Source: Bradyrhizobium sp. Tv2a-2 (GTDB lineage: Bacteria > Pseudomonadota > Alphaproteobacteria > Rhizobiales > Xanthobacteraceae). Taken from it: 64,000 nucleotides of DNA. The position numbers and the translations under genes were made by a program. Of the stretch, positions 17,301 through 25,927 are shown one piece after another (position 1 is the first letter of the stretch; each line of letters begins with the position of its first letter). The notes beneath the pieces are model-generated. The model saw only the letters and a program-made list of their open reading frames with translations, was not told where the DNA came from and searched no databases. The DNA is taken from NCBI RefSeq assembly GCF_000472425.1, contig NZ_AXAI01000010.1, positions 247,158 through 311,157 on the forward strand, written 5' to 3'.

Positions 17301-20300
17301 TTCGACCGTCACGCCGGACAGCGTCGCGCCGGTGGTCGATACCTCGAGCGTGCCCGCGCCGCCGATGTCGAGATGACCGCCCGCGATCGACGTGCCGTCG
17401 TCCAGGATCAACGTAGCCAACTGTTCGGCAAGATCGACATGGATCGTGCCGGCGGAATTGTCGACTGCGACGCCGTCGAGGGTGGCGCCGGTGGAGGCCT
17501 CTATATAGATATTGCCCGCGTTGGTGAGCTCGCCGCCGACGATGGAGGAGGTGTCGTTCAGCGTCAGCGACCCCGTGCTCTCCACCGTCTCGGCGTTGCC
17601 CTCGCCATTGGCGATGTTCGACGCATCCTTCAGTGTCAGCGCGCCGATGATGTCGATCGCGCCACCGCCAGTATTGCTGACGGTCTCGCCATCCAGCACA
17701 TTACCGGCGCCGGAGACGTTGATCCGTCCGAAATTGCCGAACGAGCCGTTGCTGATGACCGCTGCGCCGCTCAGGTCGATGGTGCCGCCGTCATTATTGA
17801 TAACCGCGCCGCCGGTGATGGTGGCGTCGTTGACGCGGAGAGACGCGGAATCATAGACCGTGATGGTGCCGCTTATGGTGCTTGGGCTGCCATCCTCGCC
17901 CGTCGCAGGAACCGTGACGCTGTTCGTAACGGTCGTGCCCTGGTCGATCAGCAGCGCACCGCCGGCCTGGACCTCGAGCGCGTTGTTTTTGAATGTCTCA
18001 TTGTCCAGCGCGTTGCCGGCACCCGATACATTGATTTGGCTCAAATTGGAGAGCCAGCCGCTCTCGAGCACGACATTTCCGGTGAGATCGATGATGCCGC
18101 CGGCATCGTTGTTAACGGCGCCGCCATCAAAGGTCGCATCGTTCGATATCAGCGTTCCGTCGACATACACATCCGGATTGGTGATCGTCGAACCGTAATC
18201 GATGGTCAGCACGCCGTGCTGCTCGACCGATATCCCCCCAAGACCTGAGATCTTCTCATTGTCGATCGAATTGCCGAGGCCATATGCCAGCACGGATCCG
18301 GGGTTCTGCAGCGTGCCGTTCTTCAGTACACCGCCGCCGTTGAGGTAAATGAGGGTTCCGTTTACAATCAGGCCACCATTGATGGCCGCATCGTTCAGGA
18401 CAAGTTCGGCGCCTTCGAGTGGGTCGAGTTTGATGGTCCCGGAGTTGGAAACCGTCGAGCCCTGATCAATTGTCAGCGTGCCCCAAACGATCTCCAGCGT
18501 CCCCTTGTTGATGACAGTCTCGCTATGCATCGCGACAAAGGGACCGGCGACGGTGACCTGACCGCTATTGTCGAGCGTGCCATTTTGCAACCCGGTAGAG
18601 CGCAGAAATTCGAGAGTGCCGGGAGTCCCCCCCTGCTCCGAAGGGCCGTTGATCGAAACCGTTCCGCCATCGATCGTTCCAGCGGTCGTAGCGCTGGATT
18701 CCAGCGTGAGAAGCGCACCGGCGTCGACGGTGATCTGTCCGTAGTTGGTGACAGTGACGGCCACAATCAGTTGGCCGCCAGAAACTTCGATCGTGCCTCC
18801 CTCGTCATTGGTGATGCTGCTGGCACCCTCGAACTCGCCGCCACCCTGCAGCATCAGCGTGCCGGAATTCTCCAGCACGCTCTGATCGTGGAATGTAGCC
18901 AGGCCGCCAAAAGTAAACGTGCCGGAATTGACCAGCTGGCTCGTGTCATAAAAATCCGCCGTGCCGACGCTGGCCGTGCTGAAATTCTTGAAGATCGAGT
19001 CTGCGTTCAGCGAGAGCTGACCACTGACCGTTAGCGAGCCCGAATTGTCCAGCTCCGGCGAGCTCGAGCCGGCGTAGTCCGAATAGTCATTCATCGTCAG
19101 CGAGTGGGCGAAGGCCGCTGTCTTCTCGTCGATGGTGACGGGGTAACTGGGCGTGAGCCCGATCAGCTGATCGGTGATGATCTTGACGTCGTCGCTCGCA
19201 GTAGGAGCGCTGCCGGTTTCCCAGTTCTGCCCATTCGACCAGAGATTGTTCGGCGAACCGTCACCGTCGGTATGAATCCAGACCACGGCCGGACTGTCGG
19301 TGCCGGTGATCTTGACGGTAACGGTCTGCTTGGAGGTCGCGCCTTGCGAGTCCGTTACGATGACCGTGTAAGTCACCGTGAGCGTTTTCCCGTCGGGGAT
19401 GAAGTCCGCGATATAGACCGGAAGAGCCGCCAGCTGCCAGTCGATGACGCCGGTACCCGTGCCGGTGCTATCGGTTCCGATCGATGCCGTAAAGGTGGTT
19501 GCCTTTTCGAGCAGATCGAGCGGCCCCTTCGGAACCTCCGTCCCATCGGACATCACCGCGCTGGTGAACTTGACGGCCACCTTGTGGGCGTCGTCGAGGT
19601 CGACATCGGTAAAGGTCAGCTTTCCCGTGGTCAGATCATTGAGCGCACCGCCGTCGACATTGGTGCCGCCGGAGAAGGCGATTGTCTGCGCGCTGGTGGT
19701 GATGACGGGCGCGTCGTTGGTGCCGGTGACCGTGATGGTGATGGGGATCGTGGCGTATTCGTCGTTCGGCGCGTAATTGTTGTCGACCCGGACGTTGTAG
19801 GTGAGCACCAGCGTCTCGCCGGCAGCGAGGAAGTCGAACGCGTTGTCGGCGACGCTGTAGGTCCAGGTTGCCGAGCCGTTGTTGTTGTTCGTGGATGCCG
19901 GTACCACATTGATGGTGACCCCGGCCCCCTGGAGGTCATTAAGCTCCAGCTTGCTCAGCGAGCCGCTGACCAACTGAGCCTTGCTGTCGACCACCGCACC
20001 TTTGTAGTTGATGTGATCCAGCGCGATCGACACGGTCGGCTGATCACCGGCGTTGGGGTCGGTGAACCTGATCGTGCCGCCGACTGTATCGACATTGCGG
20101 TCGGTCGGACCGGTCTCGCCCGGAAGCTCCGTGAGCGCAAAGCTTGTGGCCAGATCGCCGTGGGAGTCCAGGACCCTGACCTGCGGCGGTCCGGCGATAT
20201 GCAGGATACTGGGCGACTGCGTGGTTGGATTCTGGCCCGGCGACGAATTGCCGGTGACCGACGTGACCTGGAAGATCGGCTGCGCCGTATCGTTATTCGC

Positions 20301-21332
20301 GAGCTTGATCACTGGCCCGAACAGCAGCGGGTTGGTCGAATCGGTCTGCGCCGTCGTCGTCTTGGGATTGGTGTCGTTGGCGCTGAACTTCAGCGTGAAC
20401 ACATCCTGGATCAATTTCTCCACATCGGGCGACAGCGGCGCGCTGCTCTGGCTGATGATGCCATTGGAGATGTTGATCTGCTGGCCGGCCTGGTTAACGA
20501 CCGCGAGCGGCTGCAGCGTGGTCTTGTCGAACAGGATGTAGGAGCCGGTGGTCCCATCAGGCTCGACCAGCACCTGGAATTTGGCGTCCGGCGTGTCGCC
20601 TTGGCCCGGAATGGTGAAATCGATCTCGACCAGCACCGCAGTGCCGCGGATGCCCATGGTGGCGACCGGCGTGTCGACCTTCATGTCGCCATGCTTGGCG
20701 GTTTCGCCCGCGACAAAGGTAATGGTGCCGGCAACCAGGCTCAACAATGACGAATTGTTGCTGCCGTTTGGGTCGTAGACCATCTCGTTGAGCACCATCC
20801 TCGCATTCGAGGATAGGCCGAACACGGTGCCGTCGATGAAGGTGACGCCGAGCGTGGAATCGGAGCCGGACTGGACGACGTCGCCTTTCTCGACATTGTC
20901 GCCCATGTTGAGAATGATCGAGACGCCGTTGCGGATCGCGGTCGCGCTGCCTGCGAGCTTGGTGACGTGGCCGATGACCTGGCCGGCTACCGCCGCGCCG
21001 CCGGCCTGCGCGACATCGACCGAGCCGGTCAGCGCATTGACGATATCGCCAGTGAGATGGGCCCCGTCGGGCGAGGCAATCGCCGCGCGTTTGTCGCCCT
21101 TGAAATAGTCATGAAGGACGAGCTCGTGGTCGTCCTTGTGCAGGATCAGGTCGAGGCCGGACCGCTTGAAATCCGCATGAAAAAGAAACTGCGCGTCGGG
21201 AACGATAATGGCGTTCGCCGGCGCATGGCCATGGACAGAATCGACGTGAACATCGGAATGCGACGCCTCGCCCTGGCCAGCAGAAGAAATCGTGGCGTCA
21301 AATTTGCCAGCGTAATTCAATAGGCACCGCAA
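14388..21332 (-). CDS. Giant surface/adhesin-like protein: FecR, VCBS/cadherin, beta-solenoid, Ig-like and RTX domains, type I secreted
   Basis: 2314 residues; the start is uncertain (TTG at 21332 or TTG at 21320; no good ribosome site). Order of parts: a BapA-prefix-like segment (about 50-105, LDLILHKDDHELVLHDYF), a FecR domain (about 118-270, with IDGTVFGLSSNARMVLNE and TPVATMGIRGT), VCBS/cadherin-like repeats (about 380-690, TGTNDAPVI), a long beta-solenoid of ~18-25-residue repeats rich in NxGTI/GGxxxN (about 690-1560), two tandem Ig-like units sharing YDWQVSSDGVHW (about 1670 and 1764), an RTX-like GGSGNDSFGVG region, and a C-terminal RTX/type I secretion end (about 2203-2314, GTSGDDVIFGTGNSDTLTGNGGHD). 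Cysteines are nearly absent, as expected for a secreted repeat protein. It should be exported by an ABC-type I system such as the one at 1-2115. Likely role: cell-surface adhesion or biofilm matrix (inference). Confidence 0.92.
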   Translation of the reverse strand: MRCLLNYAGKFDATISSAGQGEASHSDVHVDSVHGHAPANAIIVPDAQFLFHADFKRSGLDLILHKDDHELVLHDYFKGDKRAAIASPDGAHLTGDIVNALTGSVDVAQAGGAAVAGQVIGHVTKLAGSATAIRNGVSIILNMGDNVEKGDVVQSGSDSTLGVTFIDGTVFGLSSNARMVLNEMVYDPNGSNNSSLLSLVAGTITFVAGETAKHGDMKVDTPVATMGIRGTAVLVEIDFTIPGQGDTPDAKFQVLVEPDGTTGSYILFDKTTLQPLAVVNQAGQQINISNGIISQSSAPLSPDVEKLIQDVFTLKFSANDTNPKTTTAQTDSTNPLLFGPVIKLANNDTAQPIFQVTSVTGNSSPGQNPTTQSPSILHIAGPPQVRVLDSHGDLATSFALTELPGETGPTDRNVDTVGGTIRFTDPNAGDQPTVSIALDHINYKGAVVDSKAQLVSGSLSKLELNDLQGAGVTINVVPASTNNNNGSATWTYSVADNAFDFLAAGETLVLTYNVRVDNNYAPNDEYATIPITITVTGTNDAPVITTSAQTIAFSGGTNVDGGALNDLTTGKLTFTDVDLDDAHKVAVKFTSAVMSDGTEVPKGPLDLLEKATTFTASIGTDSTGTGTGVIDWQLAALPVYIADFIPDGKTLTVTYTVIVTDSQGATSKQTVTVKITGTDSPAVVWIHTDGDGSPNNLWSNGQNWETGSAPTASDDVKIITDQLIGLTPSYPVTIDEKTAAFAHSLTMNDYSDYAGSSSPELDNSGSLTVSGQLSLNADSIFKNFSTASVGTADFYDTSQLVNSGTFTFGGLATFHDQSVLENSGTLMLQGGGEFEGASSITNDEGGTIEVSGGQLIVAVTVTNYGQITVDAGALLTLESSATTAGTIDGGTVSINGPSEQGGTPGTLEFLRSTGLQNGTLDNSGQVTVAGPFVAMHSETVINKGTLEIVWGTLTIDQGSTVSNSGTIKLDPLEGAELVLNDAAINGGLIVNGTLIYLNGGGVLKNGTLQNPGSVLAYGLGNSIDNEKISGLGGISVEQHGVLTIDYGSTITNPDVYVDGTLISNDATFDGGAVNNDAGGIIDLTGNVVLESGWLSNLSQINVSGAGNALDNETFKNNALEVQAGGALLIDQGTTVTNSVTVPATGEDGSPSTISGTITVYDSASLRVNDATITGGAVINNDGGTIDLSGAAVISNGSFGNFGRINVSGAGNVLDGETVSNTGGGAIDIIGALTLKDASNIANGEGNAETVESTGSLTLNDTSSIVGGELTNAGNIYIEASTGATLDGVAVDNSAGTIHVDLAEQLATLILDDGTSIAGGHLDIGGAGTLEVSTTGATLSGVTVENSHLVQVDESSVLALDGSTITGGSVVNDGTINSTGTSAIDGATITNDGLIAALSGTLTIDPGTLTNSNRLEADGGELDISGETVGNTGTIGAIGGGTLKLISSTIDNSGDGTVTVGVGSTLDLDHSGISGGTLIISGTLDSVAGSNVITAAITEDGGSINVTGGSLDLAGSVAGDVKIAGSSTVELGASGATAYAATAVIFEAEATGTLVLDHAESFTGTIKGLDDGTIDLADISYGCNVTVSYSGNAAGGILSVLVNGLDVSNIKLVGDYLGVHWILGDDGTSQHGTTLKEVPGVIAGLDANGNADEGDALTVSITDGGAAVTGVSYDWQVSSDGVHWHEANGSNGQSGYAPVGADDGQQLRVSLSFTDANGNRETGIVSAGTVQAALSVTLDSSSASEGRTIHVTGVTEGGSPVSDVTYDWQVSSDGVHWTEANGSNGHSSYTPVVADENQDLRLETTFAGGPAGPQSAINDLGAVQTPTITITVETATGMDFIHHDVLALMGAGTVRPGGSSSFTVVDARDHVEFVVTGSNFTYDGRDITGGTITSFEEFKTGAKPVALANFTGLSVDAGIWMADVQLDAHGVKGPLKALTGPFAYDFIGGSGNDSFGVGAPAGEHTTLTGGGGSDLFQYQKGYGAVTITDFDQGDTGTFTHSEGDKIELDGFNGKPSITYVNGNTVADFGHGDVLTLLGVDSEGLKHSDFIWISSGYRSGDQLTINGKLDGDFDTKFAVADNGNGGTDTVLNHPVIDTTHFSIQQNKDGTDTIFGLQVSDSDPASAASLSLSASTEAAPDSTISPSSGSGTLDDINSKLASGITYNPGTPQPQADMINVTVTDNFGASDTVHFVFNQAGQGPHITLQGTSGDDVIFGTGNSDTLTGNGGHDQFVFAPTNGPAAVQHTITDFNVNLDTIDLRQFTNISTTADALATATQHGNDTLLTIDSQDTILLKNVFVANLHAGDFIVTPHTGL

Positions 21333-21927
21333 TAAGGTTAATATCTACATAAAAATTGGCGAGGAATGCTTACATATCATTGGAAGCGCCGCTGCGGAAC
21401 CATCTTCAGCTTGTATTAGGGATGAGAGGTAGGTACTAAGATTTCAATCTATTCTGAAACATCACGTATACAATAAGGTATTTTTTGATGATATTTTAAG
21501 CATGCAAAGGTATTTGCATGAATGAAAAAAGCAATATTATGTAATCCAACGTCTAGATTTAATAGCGGATACTTCGAAGATCTTTCCTCGGTCCACTCCA
21601 GCGGGATAGTGCCCCATTTTCCGCGCCACAATTGTGAACCCGATAACAAATCCTTTGAATCACGGACGTTAGCCATAAGCTGCGGAAGTCGACGCAAGCA
21701 CAACCAATGCGGGTATTTCCTGATGCTTCGCAGCAACGCTTGCCAAAATTGTTAAAATTGTCCCCAACGGCCCAAGGCGGATTTCAGCCTGTTTCGCGCT
21801 TTCCGTGTCCCCTCGGCCGGTCTTAAGCAGATGAAAAGCCGCCTCCCCGATCATCTCCCACGAAGCGATCCGGCTACGCGCGGGCACAACAAGAAGGCCT
21901 CGCCGATGGCACGGACAGGGGTGTCAG
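21333..21927. other. AT-rich divergent intergenic region between giant protein and LapG-like genes
   Basis: About 595 bp with no convincing gene. The half nearest the giant gene (about 21340-21560) is much more AT-rich than the rest of the window and presumably holds its promoter and silencer or activator sites. No sigma-54 match, riboswitch or RNA gene was recognised. A 95-codon minus-strand reading frame at 21449-21736 has no recognisable features. Confidence 0.6.
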
Positions 21928-22725
21928 ATGGGGATTCTCAGCCGTCAGCGTGTTGCACGCGTGGCCGCACTCGCGTGCGGCCTGCTCAGTTTCCAGACCG
22001 CGAGTGCCTTTGATGCGGCCGTGCCGCTGCAACTTGGCCCGCAGCTGCGTGCGGTTGCTTCCAGCGAGCCGTTCGGCCTGATCGCGATTCCCGTAAGCGC
22101 GGGCTCCGTCCATGACAAGTGGAGCATGCTCAAAGGCAAGCTCGACGATGAGCGGGTGCAGCTCGCGCTTTGCGACGGCGACCGCGACGGCTGCGCCTCC
22201 GACGCCGCACTGCAATTCCTGGCCATTGTCGACACCGGCCGTGCCCGCGAGGGTCGCGCTCGCCTCGGCGAGATCAACCGCGCCATCAATCTCGCCATTC
22301 GCGCAGCGAGCGATCTTGCAGAATATGGCGAGATCGATGTCTGGAGTTCGCCGCTTGCGACCTTCGCACACGGCGCCGGCGATTGCGAGGACTACGCGAT
22401 CGCCAAATTCGTAGCGCTCCGCCAGGCCGGTGTGCCGGCCGAAGATTTGCGTATCATCATCATGCGCGACATTTCCCACGGCGAGGACCATGCGGTCGCG
22501 GCCGCGCGGCTCGATGGACACTGGCTGATGCTCGACAATCGCCACATGGCCATGGTCGAGGACGCCTATGTCCGCAACTATCGGCCGCTGTTCGCGATCG
22601 GCGAGACCGGCCTGAGCCGATATGTCGATCAGCCGCTCGAAGCCCGCGCAACCGGTCGCAACATCGCGCCCTCTCCCGCGGTTAACCCTATCGCTCAGCC
22701 CAGCCTGATCACCGCGTCGAACTAA
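21928..22725 (+). CDS. BTLCP/LapG-like periplasmic transglutaminase-type cysteine protease
   Basis: 265 residues, with a signal peptide ending near SFQTASAFD. The catalytic triad of the bacterial transglutaminase-like cysteine proteinase family is intact: Cys153 in GDCEDYAIAKFVALRQAG, His188 in GEDHAVAAARL and Asp203 in WLMLDNRH. The best-known member, LapG, cuts the N-terminus of a LapA-type giant adhesin in the periplasm and releases it from the cell; it is inhibited by the c-di-GMP receptor LapD. No LapD is in this window. Divergent placement next to the giant FecR/RTX protein makes that protein the obvious candidate substrate. A C-terminal tail of about 40 residues after the domain is of unknown role. 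Confidence 0.88.
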   Translation: MGILSRQRVARVAALACGLLSFQTASAFDAAVPLQLGPQLRAVASSEPFGLIAIPVSAGSVHDKWSMLKGKLDDERVQLALCDGDRDGCASDAALQFLAIVDTGRAREGRARLGEINRAINLAIRAASDLAEYGEIDVWSSPLATFAHGAGDCEDYAIAKFVALRQAGVPAEDLRIIIMRDISHGEDHAVAAARLDGHWLMLDNRHMAMVEDAYVRNYRPLFAIGETGLSRYVDQPLEARATGRNIAPSPAVNPIAQPSLITASN

Positions 22726-22829
22726 GGCCGCGGCAGCCGCCGCAACGCGGCCAAAATCTCGTTTCGCTGCAGCTTGTGGGAAGCTAGCATGGCGAAGCGA
22801 CAGTCTTGGAAGCGGGGGCCTTTCTGCAC

Positions 22830-23945
22830 ATGCGGTCTTTTTGGCTGGCCATCGTGGCGCTGCTGTCTGGCCTTGTGTCCGCGCTCGGACAGGATTCGCC
22901 GGACCAGGATCGCTCAATCGGGGAAATGCTGCCGCTGTTTGCGCAGAACCATTGTGAGCAGCGGCGCGAGGCGGCCAATCAGCTGTTCTGCGGCGATTCC
23001 GAGCTCAACGCCATCGGCACGAAGCTCGCAAGCGCTGTTGAAGCACGCTTGAACCGCCTGCCCGATCGTCTCGTCGCAGTCGAGGAGAACGCCGAATGGG
23101 CCAGGGACCGCAACCTGAGCTGCGGCATCTTCCCGGGCGAGGCGGTTCGTTTCGCCGACATCGCGCCGATCAAGGCCTGCCTGTTGAAGGAGACGGAAGA
23201 GCGGATTGTCATCCTGCGCGATCCGAATTTCGACTGTCTGGCCTCGAACACCGCCGCGGGCGCGCTGATCTGCAGCGATCCCGCGCTCGCTATCGCCGAA
23301 GGCGAGCTCAACGATCGCGTGCTCGCGCTGATCGCGCGGCTGAACGACAGCGACGCCAAGAACGCCTTCGTCGAATACGCCAGATGGATCAGGGAGCGTG
23401 ACCGCAAATGCGACCTCGCCGGCAAGGAGAACGTTCCGCTGGAGGAGCTCGAGGCCGCCGCGGGTTGCCTTGCCAGCGGGCTCGCCAGCCTGGCGACCGA
23501 AGTGGCGGCAGCAGGGGACGAGCCCGGGAAACTCTTCGGCCACCGCGCCCTCGCACTACGGCCGAATGCTGACGCCGTCGACATCTGCGTGGCGCAGATT
23601 CACCTCGCCAACGCGTGCGGGGACTTCCTGCGGGTGAGGCAGGTGCGCGAGATTGGAAGCGACGTGACCGACAAGAGCGCAAATGTGACCGCCGAGGTCG
23701 AAATGGTCGTGCTGGCGCCCTTCACGGAGTGCAGCCCGGTTGCCGCGAGCTGCACCGGAACCTGCTGGGATGCCAGAGCCGGCAGGCCCAAGCCCCCGCC
23801 AGGGACCCGCAACAGTTTCGTAGTGGCGCACCGGATCAGGATCGAGAGGGCCTTTGCCCTGCAAAAGGGCGATGACGGCAGCTGGCGCTGCAATGCCATG
23901 GCACTCGCGCCTGTCGACGCCGGCATTGCGGCGGGCGGGCCTTGA
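22830..23945 (+). CDS. Exported protein with two lysozyme-inhibitor LprI-like (DUF1311) modules
   Basis: 371 residues from the ATG at 22830, with AGCGGGGG upstream; an earlier TTG at 22806 is less likely. Signal peptide MRSFWLAIVALLSGLVSALG. Two tandem modules follow, each with a Cys near the start, an AxxLxCxDxxL turn, a long helical linker and W.R.R...C: the first covers about residues 32-105 (LFCGDSELN ... WARDRNLSC), the second about 130-200 (LICSDPALAIAEGELN ... WIRERDRKC). The last ~150 residues contain a cysteine-rich segment (CSPVAASCTGTC) without a recognised domain. Members of the LprI family inhibit lysozyme; here that is only an analogy. It is 104 bp downstream of the LapG-like gene on the same strand. 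Confidence 0.75.
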   Translation: MRSFWLAIVALLSGLVSALGQDSPDQDRSIGEMLPLFAQNHCEQRREAANQLFCGDSELNAIGTKLASAVEARLNRLPDRLVAVEENAEWARDRNLSCGIFPGEAVRFADIAPIKACLLKETEERIVILRDPNFDCLASNTAAGALICSDPALAIAEGELNDRVLALIARLNDSDAKNAFVEYARWIRERDRKCDLAGKENVPLEELEAAAGCLASGLASLATEVAAAGDEPGKLFGHRALALRPNADAVDICVAQIHLANACGDFLRVRQVREIGSDVTDKSANVTAEVEMVVLAPFTECSPVAASCTGTCWDARAGRPKPPPGTRNSFVVAHRIRIERAFALQKGDDGSWRCNAMALAPVDAGIAAGGP

Positions 23946-24016
23946 AGTTTGCAAGGGGGCACTGTCATTGCATGGCGATGCGCTGGCATCGAGCTTTGAT
24001 GTGGACTCGCACAGCC

Positions 24017-24065
24017 GAGAATCTCGGGATTCCGGGTCTCGTGCTACGCGCGACCCCGGAATGAC
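24017..24065. repeat. CCGGAATGAC-family palindromic repeat, copy 2 (partial)
   Basis: AGAATCTCGGGATTCCGGG...ACCCCGGAATGACC; the left third of the unit is degenerate. The rest of the gap 23946-24244 is an AT-rich stretch (about 24100-24175) that probably holds the promoter of the quinoprotein dehydrogenase gene. Confidence 0.75.
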
Positions 24066-24244
24066 CAGGCGGCGGAGCCGTCACGCCACCCGCCAGCATT
24101 TTTCATTTGGCGAAAAAATGACATTACAAATCTTCTCTTTTTGATTTCAGTTCGACCGTTTGATTGACGCCATCACTTCCCCGCGACTAGCATCGCGCAC
24201 GATCCGCTAGAGATCGCCAAAGAGACTGTCATCGGAGGAAACGA

Positions 24245-25912
24245 ATGAACCGCATTGCGATTGCGGCCTGTCTTGTCGCGCTCGCACCGTTGGGTGCGAA
24301 TGCGCAGACAGCCGATCAGTTGGTCAAGGGCGCGACCGACACGTCGAACGTCCTGAATTACGGCATGGGCTACAACCTGCAGCGGTTCAGCCCGCTGACG
24401 CAGATCACCAAGGACAACGCCAAGGATCTGGTCCCGCTGTGGAACTACAGCTTCGCCGACGATCGCAGCGAGGAATCCCAGCCGCTGGTGTACCAGGGCG
24501 TGGTCTACGTCACCACCCACAATGCCACCATGGCGATCGACGCCAAGACCGGCAAGCAGATCTGGAAGAGCAAGGTCGAGTATCCGGCGGAGACGCCGCG
24601 CATCGTGTGCTGCGGCATCATCAACCGCGGCGCGGCGATCCAGGACGGCAAGCTGTTCCGCACCACGCTCGACGCCAATGTCATCGCGATCGACATGAAG
24701 ACCGGCAAGGAGCTGTGGCGGCAGAAGGCGGCCGACATCAAGGAAGGGTACTCGATGACGGTCGCGCCGCTCGTCGCCGACGGAGTGGTGCTGACCGGCA
24801 TCTCGGGCGCCGAGTTCGGCACTCGCGGCTTCATCGACGGCTGGGACCCGGAGACCGGCAAGCATCTCTGGCGCACCCACAGCGTCCCGAGCCCGGACGA
24901 ACCCGGCGGCGACACCTGGAAGGGCGACACCTGGAAGCTCGGCGGCGGCTCGACCTGGATCACGGGCTCCTATGACCCCGAGCTGAACACGGTCTATTGG
25001 GGCATCGGCAACCCGGGCCCGTTCAATTCGGCGGTGCGGCCGGGCGACAATCTCTACACCTGCTCGGTGCTCGCACTCGAGCCGAAAACAGGCAAGATCA
25101 AGTGGCACTACCAGTTCTCGCCGAACAACCCCTTCGACTATGACTCGGTCGCCGAGATGGTGCTCGCAGACATGAACGTCGAGGGCAAGCCGACCAAGGT
25201 TTTGATGGATGCCAACCGCAACGGCTTCTTCTATGTGCTGGACCGCACCAACGGGAAACTGCTCGCGGCCAACCCCTATGTGAAGGTGAACTGGGCGACC
25301 GGCATCGACATGAAGACCGGCCGGCCAATCGAGACCGACGTCAGCAAGGATGCTCGCGAGGGCAAGAAGGTCACGGTCTATCCGTCGATCCTCGGCGGCA
25401 AGAACTGGGAGCCGATGTCGTTCAACCCGCAGACCGGGCTCGCTTATGCCAACACGCTTCTGATGGGCGGCCATTACAAGACCGAGCCTGCCACCTACAA
25501 GGCCGGCGAATGGTATCTCGGCATGGACCTGACCGACCTCTGGGACTGGGGTAATGGCCCGCGCGGCGCGCTCAGGGCGATCGATCCCATGACCGGCAAG
25601 GCCAAGTGGGAAGCGCCGAGCGACATTCCGCGCTTCTCGGGCGTGCTGTCGACCGCGGGCGGGGTCGTGTTCTCCGGTCAGTTGACCGGCGAGTTCGAGG
25701 CGTTCGATGCCGACACCGGCAAGAAGCTCTGGCAGTTCCAGACCGGCTCCGGCATCGAAGGACAACCCGTGACCTGGCAGCAGGACGGTGTGCAATATGT
25801 CGCCGTAGCAAGCGGATATGGCGGCGTCTACTCACTGTTCTCCGGTGACGAGCGGCTGGCGCAAGTGCCGGCCGGCGGATCGCTGTGGGTATTCGCGGTC
25901 AGGCCCAAGTAA
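24245..25912 (+). CDS. PQQ-dependent alcohol dehydrogenase with lanthanide-type active site
   Basis: 555 residues, signal peptide ending ANAQ, ATG at 24245 preceded by GGAGGAAACGA. An eight-bladed propeller of the quinoprotein methanol/ethanol dehydrogenase family with several tryptophan-docking (W..D..TGK..W) motifs. The vicinal disulfide (Cys122-Cys123, RIVCCGI) that covers PQQ is present. Metal ligands: Glu190 (GAEFG), Asn256 (GIGNPGP) and catalytic Asp298. Two residues on, Asp300 (PFDYDSV) is the extra acidic ligand found in XoxF, ExaF and PedH enzymes, which use lanthanides instead of calcium. It is shorter than XoxF (about 600). It oxidises an alcohol or aldehyde in the periplasm, passing electrons to the cytochrome encoded 15 bp downstream. 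Confidence 0.92.
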   Translation: MNRIAIAACLVALAPLGANAQTADQLVKGATDTSNVLNYGMGYNLQRFSPLTQITKDNAKDLVPLWNYSFADDRSEESQPLVYQGVVYVTTHNATMAIDAKTGKQIWKSKVEYPAETPRIVCCGIINRGAAIQDGKLFRTTLDANVIAIDMKTGKELWRQKAADIKEGYSMTVAPLVADGVVLTGISGAEFGTRGFIDGWDPETGKHLWRTHSVPSPDEPGGDTWKGDTWKLGGGSTWITGSYDPELNTVYWGIGNPGPFNSAVRPGDNLYTCSVLALEPKTGKIKWHYQFSPNNPFDYDSVAEMVLADMNVEGKPTKVLMDANRNGFFYVLDRTNGKLLAANPYVKVNWATGIDMKTGRPIETDVSKDAREGKKVTVYPSILGGKNWEPMSFNPQTGLAYANTLLMGGHYKTEPATYKAGEWYLGMDLTDLWDWGNGPRGALRAIDPMTGKAKWEAPSDIPRFSGVLSTAGGVVFSGQLTGEFEAFDADTGKKLWQFQTGSGIEGQPVTWQQDGVQYVAVASGYGGVYSLFSGDERLAQVPAGGSLWVFAVRPK

Positions 25913-25927
25913 GACGGTTCGCGCGTG

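Noticed and set aside
14388..21332. Regular repeats in the giant gene considered as a CRISPR or tandem non-coding array
   Set aside because: The repeats are degenerate at DNA level but conserved in protein (NxGTI, GGxxxN), they stay in one open frame, and spacing is not the fixed repeat-spacer pattern.
21449..21736. A 95-codon minus-strand frame in the AT-rich gap before the giant gene
   Set aside because: No ribosome site, no family, and its residue use is unlike neighbouring genes; treated as intergenic.
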